The notes under the pieces were generated by a model. It was given only the letters and a program-made list of their open reading frames with translations. It was not told the DNA's origin and made no database searches. Shown here one piece after another: positions 1 through 8,093 of a stretch of 64,000 nt of DNA. Location: the NCBI RefSeq assembly GCF_042684265.1, contig NZ_JBHULB010000007.1, positions 310,001 through 374,000 of the forward strand, in the 5' to 3' direction. Numbering within the stretch: the first letter of the stretch is position 1; the number at the start of each line of letters is the position of its first letter. The stretch comes from Croceitalea marina (GTDB lineage Bacteria > Bacteroidota > Bacteroidia > Flavobacteriales > Flavobacteriaceae). The position numbers and the translations under genes are program-made.

Positions 1-1
1 A

Positions 2-1903
2 ACTATTTTAATAGTAGTATTAGCCATTACTTTTAAAAAACAGCAAAGGGATGGATTCCCTTTCTTTGGGCTTATAGCTTCTTTTACCGTTGTGGCCTTG
101 GGAGTATCTATAGTCGCGATATCAAATCCGAAAAACGGTAAAAGTCATTTTTTACATCAGCTTAAGACCGACAAAAATGTTTGGGTCATAAAGGTCGATG
201 AAATACTAAAACCATCGCCCTTTTCTAAAAGATATATTGTAAAGGCAAAAAACCTAAATGAAAATAAGGTAACAGGAAAATTAGTTTTACGAATTGCATC
301 CGACAGCTTAGGCCATTCGTTACAAGTAGATGATGAGCTTCTTGTATATGCTAATGCAGAAACCGTGCCTGGGCCATTAAATCCAAATCAATTTGATTAT
401 CAAGGATTTTTAAAGAAGAAACAGATCTATCATCAATTAAATATAACAGAAAGCCAATTTTTATTGCAATCCAATTCCCAAAAAACGCTATTTGGTTATG
501 CATCGTCCATAAGATTTTCTCTAATAGAAAAACTTAAAAAAGAGAACTTTGGTGAAGAGGAAAGGGCCATTATCCAAGCACTACTATTAGGGCAACGAAA
601 TGATATTTCTGAAGACACCTACAATAACTATAAAAACGCTGGGGCCGTTCATATTTTGGCTGTTTCAGGGCTACATATCGGTATTCTTCTATTACTACTG
701 CAATTTATCTTAAAACCCTTAGAATTCTTAGCCCATGGCAAGATCATCAAGCTAATCGCAATAATGGTTTTTCTTTGGGGTTTTGCCTTTATTGCCGGCT
801 TATCTGCTTCAATAGTTCGTGCGGTAACCATGTTCTCTTTTATCGCTTATGCCCTATTTTTAAACAGGCCAACAAATACCTTTAATATTGTTGCGCTATC
901 CATGTTCTTTATTTTGCTCGTGGAACCCTTATTTCTTTTTCAGGTCGGATTTCAGATGAGCTACGCTGCTGTAATCACAATCGTTTGGATTTATCCAAAA
1001 CTACAGCGGTTTTGGCATCCTGAAAATAGGAGTCTAAGAAAGGTATGGCAACTGCTCTCGGTAAGCATTGCTGCTCAATTAGGCGTTTTACCATTAAGCC
1101 TATTTTACTTTCATCAATTTCCAGCACTCTTCTTTGTTTCCAATCTTGTTGTAATTCCGTTTTTAGGACTCATTCTTGGTACTGGAATTTGTGTTTTAAT
1201 CTTAGCTAGTCTAAATATTCTACCAGAGTTCGTTGCAACATTCTACAATTTTTTAATTGGATCTATGAATTCGGTAATCGAGTTTGTAGCTGCACAAGAA
1301 GCTTTCGTTTTTCGTGATATTCCTTTTGACAGTATTCAATTGCTCTTATCCTATAGCATAGTGGTCTTTTTTGTAATTTTTCTTTCCAGACCTAAGTTCA
1401 AAAACCTTGTTTTTGTTTTGGTCGGTTTGATTATTTTTCAAGCTTGGGTAGTTTTAAAAAATGTAGAAAGCGCTTCAAAGGAAGAATTAATTCTTACCCA
1501 TGAAATTGCGAACACAACATTACTAAAGCAGAAAGGCAAGCATTTACAGGTTTTTGGCAAACCCACTCAACTTTCAAAACAGCTAGTGAGCGACTATAAA
1601 ACGGCCGAACGCATTGATACTATAAGTAGTTATTCGCTACAGAACAGTTTTTCAATTGAGAACTCAAAAATATATGTAATGGATAGTCTTGGAATTTACC
1701 CACGAACCGAATTAGACCATCTAGTATTAACCCAATCTCCAAAAATAAATCTTGAACGCCTGCTAGATAGCATCAAGGTTAAAAACGTAATAGTCGACGG
1801 AAGCAATTACAAAAGCTACATTAATCGTTGGAGAGCTACTTGCCAAAAACAAAAACTCCCTTTTCACTATACAGGCGAAAAGGGAGCTTATTATTTTAAA
1901 TAG
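2..1903 (+). CDS. ComEC/Rec2 family competence protein, 5' end cut by the window
   Basis: This polytopic inner-membrane protein belongs to the ComEC/Rec2 family, which in competent bacteria forms the channel that passes single-stranded DNA into the cytoplasm. The frame is open from base 2 with no stop, so the true start lies left of the window; the GTG at 92 is only an internal valine. Visible parts are a DUF4131-like soluble N-terminal region (up to about base 480), the family hallmark HILAVSGLHIG near base 655, and a series of hydrophobic helices through about base 1450. The C-terminal 150 residues are soluble but show no metallo-beta-lactamase motif (no HxHxDH), as I expect for short Bacteroidota members. 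It converges with the POT transporter gene with only 5 bases between. The family call is secure; a role in DNA uptake here is inferred. Confidence 0.9.
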   Translation, partial: TILIVVLAITFKKQQRDGFPFFGLIASFTVVALGVSIVAISNPKNGKSHFLHQLKTDKNVWVIKVDEILKPSPFSKRYIVKAKNLNENKVTGKLVLRIASDSLGHSLQVDDELLVYANAETVPGPLNPNQFDYQGFLKKKQIYHQLNITESQFLLQSNSQKTLFGYASSIRFSLIEKLKKENFGEEERAIIQALLLGQRNDISEDTYNNYKNAGAVHILAVSGLHIGILLLLLQFILKPLEFLAHGKIIKLIAIMVFLWGFAFIAGLSASIVRAVTMFSFIAYALFLNRPTNTFNIVALSMFFILLVEPLFLFQVGFQMSYAAVITIVWIYPKLQRFWHPENRSLRKVWQLLSVSIAAQLGVLPLSLFYFHQFPALFFVSNLVVIPFLGLILGTGICVLILASLNILPEFVATFYNFLIGSMNSVIEFVAAQEAFVFRDIPFDSIQLLLSYSIVVFFVIFLSRPKFKNLVFVLVGLIIFQAWVVLKNVESASKEELILTHEIANTTLLKQKGKHLQVFGKPTQLSKQLVSDYKTAERIDTISSYSLQNSFSIENSKIYVMDSLGIYPRTELDHLVLTQSPKINLERLLDSIKVKNVIVDGSNYKSYINRWRATCQKQKLPFHYTGEKGAYYFK

Positions 1904-1908
1904 TTTTT

Positions 1909-3438
1909 TTAATGCACGTTGCCCATTAACCTTTTAATTAAAGGTGACGCTAGCAGTACTATTAATCCTGCTCCAATGGAATATTTTGCTATCAACATAA
2001 ATCCGTCTGTATACACCGTTAAGGTATCAAAACCACCAACGTTCGCATCGGTGCTTTCTATAGCTAATTGTTTGCCTATAAAACCAACCACCTGAAATGC
2101 AAAGGCAGAAGACAAAAACCAAACCCCCATCATGAACGCAACGATACGTTTTGGAGATAAATCAGTGATTTTTGATAAACCAACTGGAGACATAAACAAT
2201 TCACCGACCGAAAGTAAAAAGTACATTAAAAGTAGGTAGGCGAACGGTACCAATCCGTTATCATTTGCGCTAGCACCGCTAATTGCCAACACATAAAAAC
2301 TAATACCCGCAAACAGAAGTCCAAGTCCAAATTTATAAGGTGTTCTAGGATTTTTACCAGTCTTTGACAACCATGTCCACATCATGGATATTGGAATAGC
2401 TAGAATAATAATCCACATAGAGTTTAAGGAATTCGTTTGTGCCGCTGTCATAATACCATCTAGGGCAACGTTTCGTGAAGCAAACAATGTTATTACACTA
2501 CCCGAAAGTTCATGAAAGCCCCAAAAAATAGTCATGAAAAAGGTAATCAGTACAGCAACAAAAAGCTTCTTTCGTTCATCTAAGGTAGCCTTGAACATGA
2601 TGTATGCTATGTAGCCGAGAACTGCTATGCCAATAAATTTAAAAATAACATTTACTATATTCTGATCTGCGAAAAAGCCATCGGTCGCAACTGCTTTATA
2701 AGAAGATAATAAATATGCAATGAAAGGTGCTGAAAGTACAGCCAACGCCGGAACTAAAATTCCTTGTTTGATACCTGCAAAGGTTTTGTTGATACTTCCA
2801 TTTTCTGGTGGTAATCCTCTATCACCAAAAACCCCTTTTTTTATTCCGCTCCAGAAAAATATAAGTCCAGTTAACATGCCTATTCCAGCAAGTCCGAAAC
2901 CGTAATGCCAACCGTAGGTTGCAGCTAACCAACCACATAGTAATGGTGCAACCCAGCCGCCAATATTAATACCCATATAAAAAATGGTGAAACCCGAATC
3001 TTTTTTAGGGTCACCTTTCTCATAAAGTGTTCCAACGAAAGTAGAAATATTGGGCTTAAAAAAACCATTTCCTACTATGATAAATGAAAGTGCCAAAAAG
3101 AAAGCAATATCATTTTCTATTGCCAATACAAAGTGCCCAACAGACATTAAAATTCCCCCAAGAAAAATAGAGTTTCGCATTCCTAGAATAGAATCCGATA
3201 TTTTTCCTCCTATTACTGTAGAGGCATAAACTAATGAGCCATAAGAAGCATAAACGGCGGCAGTAGCATAATCACGTTCTGCCAAGGCCTCAAAGATTAC
3301 ATTGACCATGTATAAGGTAAGCAGCGCACGCATACCATAGAAACTAAATCGCTCCCATAACTCGGCAAAAAACAGATAAAATAATCCTTGCGGGTGGCCT
3401 AGTATTTGTTTTTCGCTTGGTTTAATGACTTCTGACAT
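1909..3438 (-). CDS. POT/PTR2 family proton-coupled peptide transporter
   Basis: This is a 509-residue inner-membrane transporter of the proton-dependent oligopeptide (POT) family within the major facilitator superfamily, expected to import di- and tripeptides with protons. The family signature ELWERFSFYGMR lies in the first transmembrane helix (around residue 27), followed by 12 to 14 hydrophobic segments and a second conserved stretch around FTIFYMGINIGG. Length is normal for bacterial POT proteins. The dipeptidyl peptidase IV gene lies immediately upstream on the same strand with about 30 bases between. That suggests co-expression: the peptidase would release dipeptides and this protein would take them up. 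The exact substrate cannot be read from the sequence. Confidence 0.93.
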   Translation of the reverse strand: MSEVIKPSEKQILGHPQGLFYLFFAELWERFSFYGMRALLTLYMVNVIFEALAERDYATAAVYASYGSLVYASTVIGGKISDSILGMRNSIFLGGILMSVGHFVLAIENDIAFFLALSFIIVGNGFFKPNISTFVGTLYEKGDPKKDSGFTIFYMGINIGGWVAPLLCGWLAATYGWHYGFGLAGIGMLTGLIFFWSGIKKGVFGDRGLPPENGSINKTFAGIKQGILVPALAVLSAPFIAYLLSSYKAVATDGFFADQNIVNVIFKFIGIAVLGYIAYIMFKATLDERKKLFVAVLITFFMTIFWGFHELSGSVITLFASRNVALDGIMTAAQTNSLNSMWIIILAIPISMMWTWLSKTGKNPRTPYKFGLGLLFAGISFYVLAISGASANDNGLVPFAYLLLMYFLLSVGELFMSPVGLSKITDLSPKRIVAFMMGVWFLSSAFAFQVVGFIGKQLAIESTDANVGGFDTLTVYTDGFMLIAKYSIGAGLIVLLASPLIKRLMGNVH

Positions 3439-3467
3439 ATTAATTTGGTTTGGTTACTATTCTTTTA

Positions 3468-5678
3468 TTATCCTTTTATCTCTTCAGACTTAATTGTTTT
3501 ATCTGTTTTAGGTCTATCGCGCAGGTTCTTATGGGCGAATTCCGTCATTTTTTTATACAAATGGTTTCTTGTGTTCCCTCCAAAAATACCATGATTTCTA
3601 TCTGGGTAGATGGCCCATTCAAAATCTTTATCAGCCTGAATCAATGCTTCTATCATTCGCATGGAGTTTTGAACATGTACATTATCATCACCAGAACCGT
3701 GGACTAATAAATAGTCTCCTTTCAACATTTCTGGATAATTAAAAGGGGAATTATCATCGTAACCACTAGCATTTTCTTGCGGTGTCTGCATGTAACGCTC
3801 CGTGTAGATGGTATCGTAAAAACGCCAGCTGGTGACAGGTGCAACGGCAATTGCCATTTCAAAGGTTTCACTTCCTTTTAGTAATGCATTGGTAGACATA
3901 AAACCTCCATAGCTCCAACCCCATATTCCGGTTCTGTCGGCATCTATGTAGGGTAATTCACTTAATTTGTCGGCAGCGGCAATTTGATCTTCCACTTCAA
4001 GTTTACCTAATTCTAGTTGTGTTACTTTTTTGAAATCTCTTCCTTTTAAACCTGTTCCTCTTCCATCTACGCAGGCAATAATATAACCCTCAGATGCCAA
4101 CATTTGATACCAGTAATCGTTAGCACCATTCCAACGGTTTGCAACAGATTGTGAGCCTGGTCCGCTATATTGATACATAAGCAGCGGATACTCTTTATTG
4201 GCATCAAAGTCTGTTGGTTTGATCATCCACATATTTAAATCGTTTCCATTTATCGAAATAGTAGAAAACTCTTTAGGACTGATTTCATACGCTGCCAACT
4301 TAGACTTTAAAGCTGTATTATCTTTAATTTCTTTTACTTTTTTACCATCAATAGCCTTGTGCAGCGTATATTTAAAAGGGGTATTGGCGTTAGAAAAGGT
4401 ATTTATAAAGTACGTATAGTCAGCACTAAAAGCAGCTGAATTTGTGCCTTCGGCATTCGACAATCTTTTCTTGTTTTTACCTGAACTTGAGATACTGTAA
4501 ACATCTCTATTAATCGAGCCATTTTCTACTGATTGGTAGTAGATTCTATCATTATTTTGATCATAACCATAATAATTGGTTACCTCCCATGGGCCTTTGG
4601 TGACTTGATTCATTAATTTACCATCTTCATCATGCAAATAGATATGATTGTAACCATCTCTTTCACTTGTCCAGATGAAGCTATCATCGGCCAAAAAAGT
4701 TAGGTTATCGTGAATGTCGACATAGGCGTCATCTTTTTCTTCCAATAAAATAGAAACCGTATTGTCTTTTGCATTGACCTCATGTAGTTTTAAATGGTCT
4801 TGATGGCGGTTTATGGTCTGCACACTCAGATAGTTCGGGTTGTTCATCCATTTAATTCTTGGAATATAATAAGCCTCTCCCAAATCAATCGTAGAAGTAA
4901 TTGCTTTTTTCACATCGTACATATGCAAACTTACGACGGCATTATCCTCTCCAGCTTTTGGGTATTTAAATTGATTTTGGGTCTGATATAAATTAGCACC
5001 ATAAACATCCATCGAAAAGTTAGGTACGTTGGTCTCGTCAAATCGTAGAAAAGCAATTTTAGTGCCATCGCTGTTCCATTCATAGGCCTGTACAAATGCA
5101 AATTCTTCTTCATATACCCAATCAGTTATACCATTTATGATACTACCTTTTTTACCATCTGTGGTAATTGGCTTAACCGTATTGGATTTTAAGTCGCGCA
5201 CATAAATATTGTTTTCAAAAACGTAGGCCACTTTTGAGCCGTCTGGTGAGAGTTCGGGCTCTTGAATTTTTTGTTCGGCTATTTTAGTTAAAGATTTACT
5301 GGCCAGGTCATATATATAATAAACGCCAAGTCTGGAACGCCTAAAAATGGGCTCAACCTCCGTTGCTAAAATTAGTTTTGATTCATCCTTATTGAACTGA
5401 TATGAACTAAAAGGAGGTATTTCTTCTGAAGATGAAACAATAGTACCTACCTTTTGTTGGGTTTTATAATCATACTTATCAATGCTTCTGGTCCCCGTGC
5501 TTCTATCGAAATTGAGCACAGTATACTCCGTTCCGCTTTTCATAGAACGAAGCACGTCAAGGCCTTCTGTTCTAAAGGTTCCACCCCAAATTTCTTCTAA
5601 AGAAATTTTCTTTTTTTGAGCAATAGAAATATTGGTAAAGAGTATAGAAATAAAGAACAGGCAACTTAGTTTTCTCAT
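3468..5678 (-). CDS. Dipeptidyl peptidase IV (prolyl oligopeptidase family S9B)
   Basis: This secreted serine peptidase should remove X-Pro or X-Ala dipeptides from peptide N-termini in the periplasm or at the cell surface. An open frame extends to 5708, but the ATG at 5676-5678 gives a clean signal peptide (MRKLSCLFF..., with cleavage after NISIAQ), so I use it. An N-terminal beta-propeller carries the DWVYEEEF double-glutamate motif that anchors the substrate N-terminus in DPP IV. The C-terminal alpha/beta hydrolase has the nucleophile in GWSYGG (Ser589), Asp664 in GSGDDNVH and His696 in DRNHGI, numbered from this start. The length (736 residues) is typical. The POT transporter gene follows directly, consistent with peptide scavenging. 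Confidence 0.95.
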   Translation of the reverse strand: MRKLSCLFFISILFTNISIAQKKKISLEEIWGGTFRTEGLDVLRSMKSGTEYTVLNFDRSTGTRSIDKYDYKTQQKVGTIVSSSEEIPPFSSYQFNKDESKLILATEVEPIFRRSRLGVYYIYDLASKSLTKIAEQKIQEPELSPDGSKVAYVFENNIYVRDLKSNTVKPITTDGKKGSIINGITDWVYEEEFAFVQAYEWNSDGTKIAFLRFDETNVPNFSMDVYGANLYQTQNQFKYPKAGEDNAVVSLHMYDVKKAITSTIDLGEAYYIPRIKWMNNPNYLSVQTINRHQDHLKLHEVNAKDNTVSILLEEKDDAYVDIHDNLTFLADDSFIWTSERDGYNHIYLHDEDGKLMNQVTKGPWEVTNYYGYDQNNDRIYYQSVENGSINRDVYSISSSGKNKKRLSNAEGTNSAAFSADYTYFINTFSNANTPFKYTLHKAIDGKKVKEIKDNTALKSKLAAYEISPKEFSTISINGNDLNMWMIKPTDFDANKEYPLLMYQYSGPGSQSVANRWNGANDYWYQMLASEGYIIACVDGRGTGLKGRDFKKVTQLELGKLEVEDQIAAADKLSELPYIDADRTGIWGWSYGGFMSTNALLKGSETFEMAIAVAPVTSWRFYDTIYTERYMQTPQENASGYDDNSPFNYPEMLKGDYLLVHGSGDDNVHVQNSMRMIEALIQADKDFEWAIYPDRNHGIFGGNTRNHLYKKMTEFAHKNLRDRPKTDKTIKSEEIKG

Positions 5679-5788
5679 GTTTGTGAAAAATTGATTAAAA
5701 ACTATCAAGTTTACTAATAATTTATCGAAAAAGTAAACTTTGAATCACAATTGTGTATCAAGAATCAGACCGCAATAGGCTAATCTAT

Positions 5789-5796
5789 TATCTTTG
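5789..5796 (+). promoter_or_regulatory. Bacteroidota -7 promoter element before mvaA
   Basis: TATCTTTG matches the Bacteroidota -7 consensus TAnnTTTG and lies 16 bases before the HMG-CoA reductase ATG. I could not find a TTTG -33 box at the usual 19-20 base spacing, so this is a half-supported promoter. It lies in the gap between the divergent peptidase and mevalonate genes. Confidence 0.5.
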
Positions 5797-5812
5797 AAAT
5801 TTAACTTTTACT

Positions 5813-7126
5813 ATGCAAACTCCAGTAGCGGGATTTTCAAGATTTACCAAAGCCGAAAAAATTGATTGGGTAGCCAAAAATTATACCGACAATTCTGAAG
5901 AAACAAAAGCACTATTAGCATCATATTGGAATACTGATACCAAACTTCAACAACTGCATGATGAGTTTATAGAAAATACATTATCGAACTATTACCTACC
6001 CTTTTCCGTTGCCCCCAACTTTTTAATCAATAACAGACTCTATACCGTTCCTATGGTTATTGAAGAAAGTTCTGTTGTGGCTGCGGCAAGTAAAGCTGCT
6101 AAATTTTGGCTAGAAAGAGGAGGGTTTAAGGCTACAATTTTAGGTACGGAAAAAGTGGGCCAAGTTCATTTTATGTATCATGGAGAACCTTCTAAACTGA
6201 AGTCTTTTTTTAAGGATAACAGGTCCGTTTTTTTTGAAGAAGCAAAGAGCATTACTCGAAGTATGAAAAAGCGCGGTGGTGGTATCACCAGTATTGAACT
6301 ACGCGACCTCACACATAAACTTGATGGTTACTACCAACTGCACTGCACTTTCGAGACCTTGGACGCCATGGGCGCAAATTTCATTAATTCATGCCTCGAA
6401 CAGTTTGCCAAAACATTGGAAGCACTGACAAGTGGTTCAAGTATTTTTTCTGAGGAAGAAGATGCCATAGAAATTGTAATGAGTATTTTGAGCAATTATG
6501 TACCTAATTGCGTAGTAAGAGCTGAAGTCAGCTGCCCTATTACAGCGCAAGGTGATAGTAGTTCAGTCTCTAAAAAGTTTGCCGAAAAATTGATGCAGGC
6601 GGTGACTATCGCAAAGACAGAGCCCTATAGGGCAGTTACCCACAATAAAGGCGTTATGAACGGTATCGATGCAGTTATTTTAGCTACTGGGAATGATTTT
6701 AGAGCAGTTGAAGCGGGTGTTCATGCATACGCCTCAAAAGATGGTAGTTATTCAAGTCTAACGCATGCCGAAATAGAGGAAGAAACTTTTAGATTTTGGA
6801 TTGATGTACCATTAGCGCTCGGTACGGTAGGAGGTCTAACCTCTTTACATCCTATGGTAAAAATAGCCTTGCAAATATTGCAAAAACCGACAGCGAAAGA
6901 ATTGATGCAAGTAGTTGCCGTTGCCGGGCTAGCACAAAACTTTGCAGCCCTGCGCTCTTTAGTAACTACGGGTATTCAAAAAGGGCACATGAAAATGCAT
7001 CTCATGAATATTCTAAATCAATTGGGTGCCGATAAAACCGAAAAAACAACACTCATAGACTATTTTAAAGATAAAACGGTCAGTAACGCTTCGGTCAAGG
7101 AAGCCTTGGAAGATATGCGCAACTAA
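5813..7126 (+). CDS. mvaA: Hydroxymethylglutaryl-CoA reductase, class II (mevalonate pathway)
   Basis: This cytosolic enzyme interconverts HMG-CoA and mevalonate and should feed isoprenoid synthesis. At 437 residues it has the length of a soluble class II (bacterial) reductase. Class II motifs are visible: the catalytic Glu in the VIEESSVVAAAS segment (residues 84-85), a DAMGANFINS nucleotide/CoA-binding stretch, the catalytic Lys in NKGVMNG, the Asp in GNDFRAVEAG, and the C-terminal catalytic His in GHMKMHLMN. Its stop overlaps the start of the GHMP kinase gene (TAATG), so the two are co-translated. Class II enzymes can run oxidatively in catabolism, but the neighbouring kinase and the archaeal-type UbiA gene elsewhere in the window favour a biosynthetic role. 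Confidence 0.95.
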   Translation: MQTPVAGFSRFTKAEKIDWVAKNYTDNSEETKALLASYWNTDTKLQQLHDEFIENTLSNYYLPFSVAPNFLINNRLYTVPMVIEESSVVAAASKAAKFWLERGGFKATILGTEKVGQVHFMYHGEPSKLKSFFKDNRSVFFEEAKSITRSMKKRGGGITSIELRDLTHKLDGYYQLHCTFETLDAMGANFINSCLEQFAKTLEALTSGSSIFSEEEDAIEIVMSILSNYVPNCVVRAEVSCPITAQGDSSSVSKKFAEKLMQAVTIAKTEPYRAVTHNKGVMNGIDAVILATGNDFRAVEAGVHAYASKDGSYSSLTHAEIEEETFRFWIDVPLALGTVGGLTSLHPMVKIALQILQKPTAKELMQVVAVAGLAQNFAALRSLVTTGIQKGHMKMHLMNILNQLGADKTEKTTLIDYFKDKTVSNASVKEALEDMRN

Positions 7127-8034
7127 TGCAACAAGAGTTTTACAGTAACGGTAAATTATTGCTTTCTGGTGAATATGCCATATTAGATGGGGCCAAAGGA
7201 CTTGCCGTACCTACAAAATTTGGTCAATCGTTACAGGTAAGTCCAACCCAAGACGATAGTATTCATTGGAAAAGTATTGCCTTAGACGCAAAAGTCTGGT
7301 TTTCGTGTCAGTTTAACCCGTATGATTTAAAGCTTATAAAGAGTTCAGATAATCTCATAGCGAATACCCTTCAAAAAATCTTAGTAGCGGCTAGAAATAG
7401 CAATCCTGAATTTTTAAATACCCCTAATGGTTTTGAGGTTGTTACCAAGCTCGATTTTCCAAGGGAATGGGGACTGGGAACTTCGTCGACCTTACTTAAT
7501 AATATTGCAATGTGGGCTCAGGTGGACGCGCACGAGTTACTTTGGAATTCTTTTGGTGGAAGTGGCTATGATATTTCATGTGCACAACACAACAGCCCTT
7601 TAGTATATCACATAGAAAAGGGGGTGCCAAAAACAGAATTGGTCACCTTTAACCCAGCATTCACTAAGTCCATTTTCTTTGTCTACCTCAACCAAAAACA
7701 AAGCAGCAAAAAGGCGATCGCGAATTACCGAACCAAACAATTTAACAAGCAAGACCTAATCAATTCTATTGATGTGCTCACCTCAAAAATGCTTTCTGCC
7801 AATAAATTGTCAGCTTTTGAAGTTTCGGTACAGGCACACGAAGAGTTATTATCAAAAATATTAGGGCTTACCCCAATTAAAGAACAGCTTTTTCCCGATT
7901 ATTTCGGAACAGTAAAAAGTTTAGGTGGATGGGGAGGTGATTTCGTCATGGTCACCGGAAACAAAAAAACCCCTGAATATTTTAAATCCAAGGGTTTTGA
8001 TATTGTCATTCCTTTTACGGAAATGGTTCTTTAG
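7126..8034 (+). CDS. GYDIA family GHMP kinase
   Basis: This 302-residue GHMP-superfamily protein is of the Bacteroidota type named after its GYDIA motif, seen here as GGSGYDIS around residue 147. The glycine-rich phosphate loop is EWGLGTSST (about residues 121-129). The N-terminal substrate-binding segment FYSNGKLLLSGEYAILDG resembles mevalonate and phosphomevalonate kinases. It overlaps the HMG-CoA reductase stop codon by one base, so a role in phosphorylating mevalonate or phosphomevalonate is a reasonable inference. The precise substrate is not established from sequence. The gene ends in a convergent region with an inverted repeat. Confidence 0.88.
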   Translation: MQQEFYSNGKLLLSGEYAILDGAKGLAVPTKFGQSLQVSPTQDDSIHWKSIALDAKVWFSCQFNPYDLKLIKSSDNLIANTLQKILVAARNSNPEFLNTPNGFEVVTKLDFPREWGLGTSSTLLNNIAMWAQVDAHELLWNSFGGSGYDISCAQHNSPLVYHIEKGVPKTELVTFNPAFTKSIFFVYLNQKQSSKKAIANYRTKQFNKQDLINSIDVLTSKMLSANKLSAFEVSVQAHEELLSKILGLTPIKEQLFPDYFGTVKSLGGWGGDFVMVTGNKKTPEYFKSKGFDIVIPFTEMVL

Positions 8035-8078
8035 TGTTGTATTTATCCTAGTACAGACTCAAGACGACAATACAACAC
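8034..8078. terminator. Inverted repeat between convergent genes, possible bidirectional terminator
   Basis: Perfect 10-base arms GTGTTGTATT (8034-8043) and AATACAACAC (8069-8078) enclose 25 bases. It fills the gap between the convergent GHMP kinase and PpiD-like genes. There is no clear T-run after either arm, so intrinsic termination is not certain. Confidence 0.4.
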
Positions 8079-8093
8079 CTTAGCAAGTCAATT

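Noticed and set aside
5679..5708. Upstream extension of the dipeptidyl peptidase IV frame
   Set aside because: It would put ten residues ahead of a clean signal peptide that begins at the ATG at 5676-5678.
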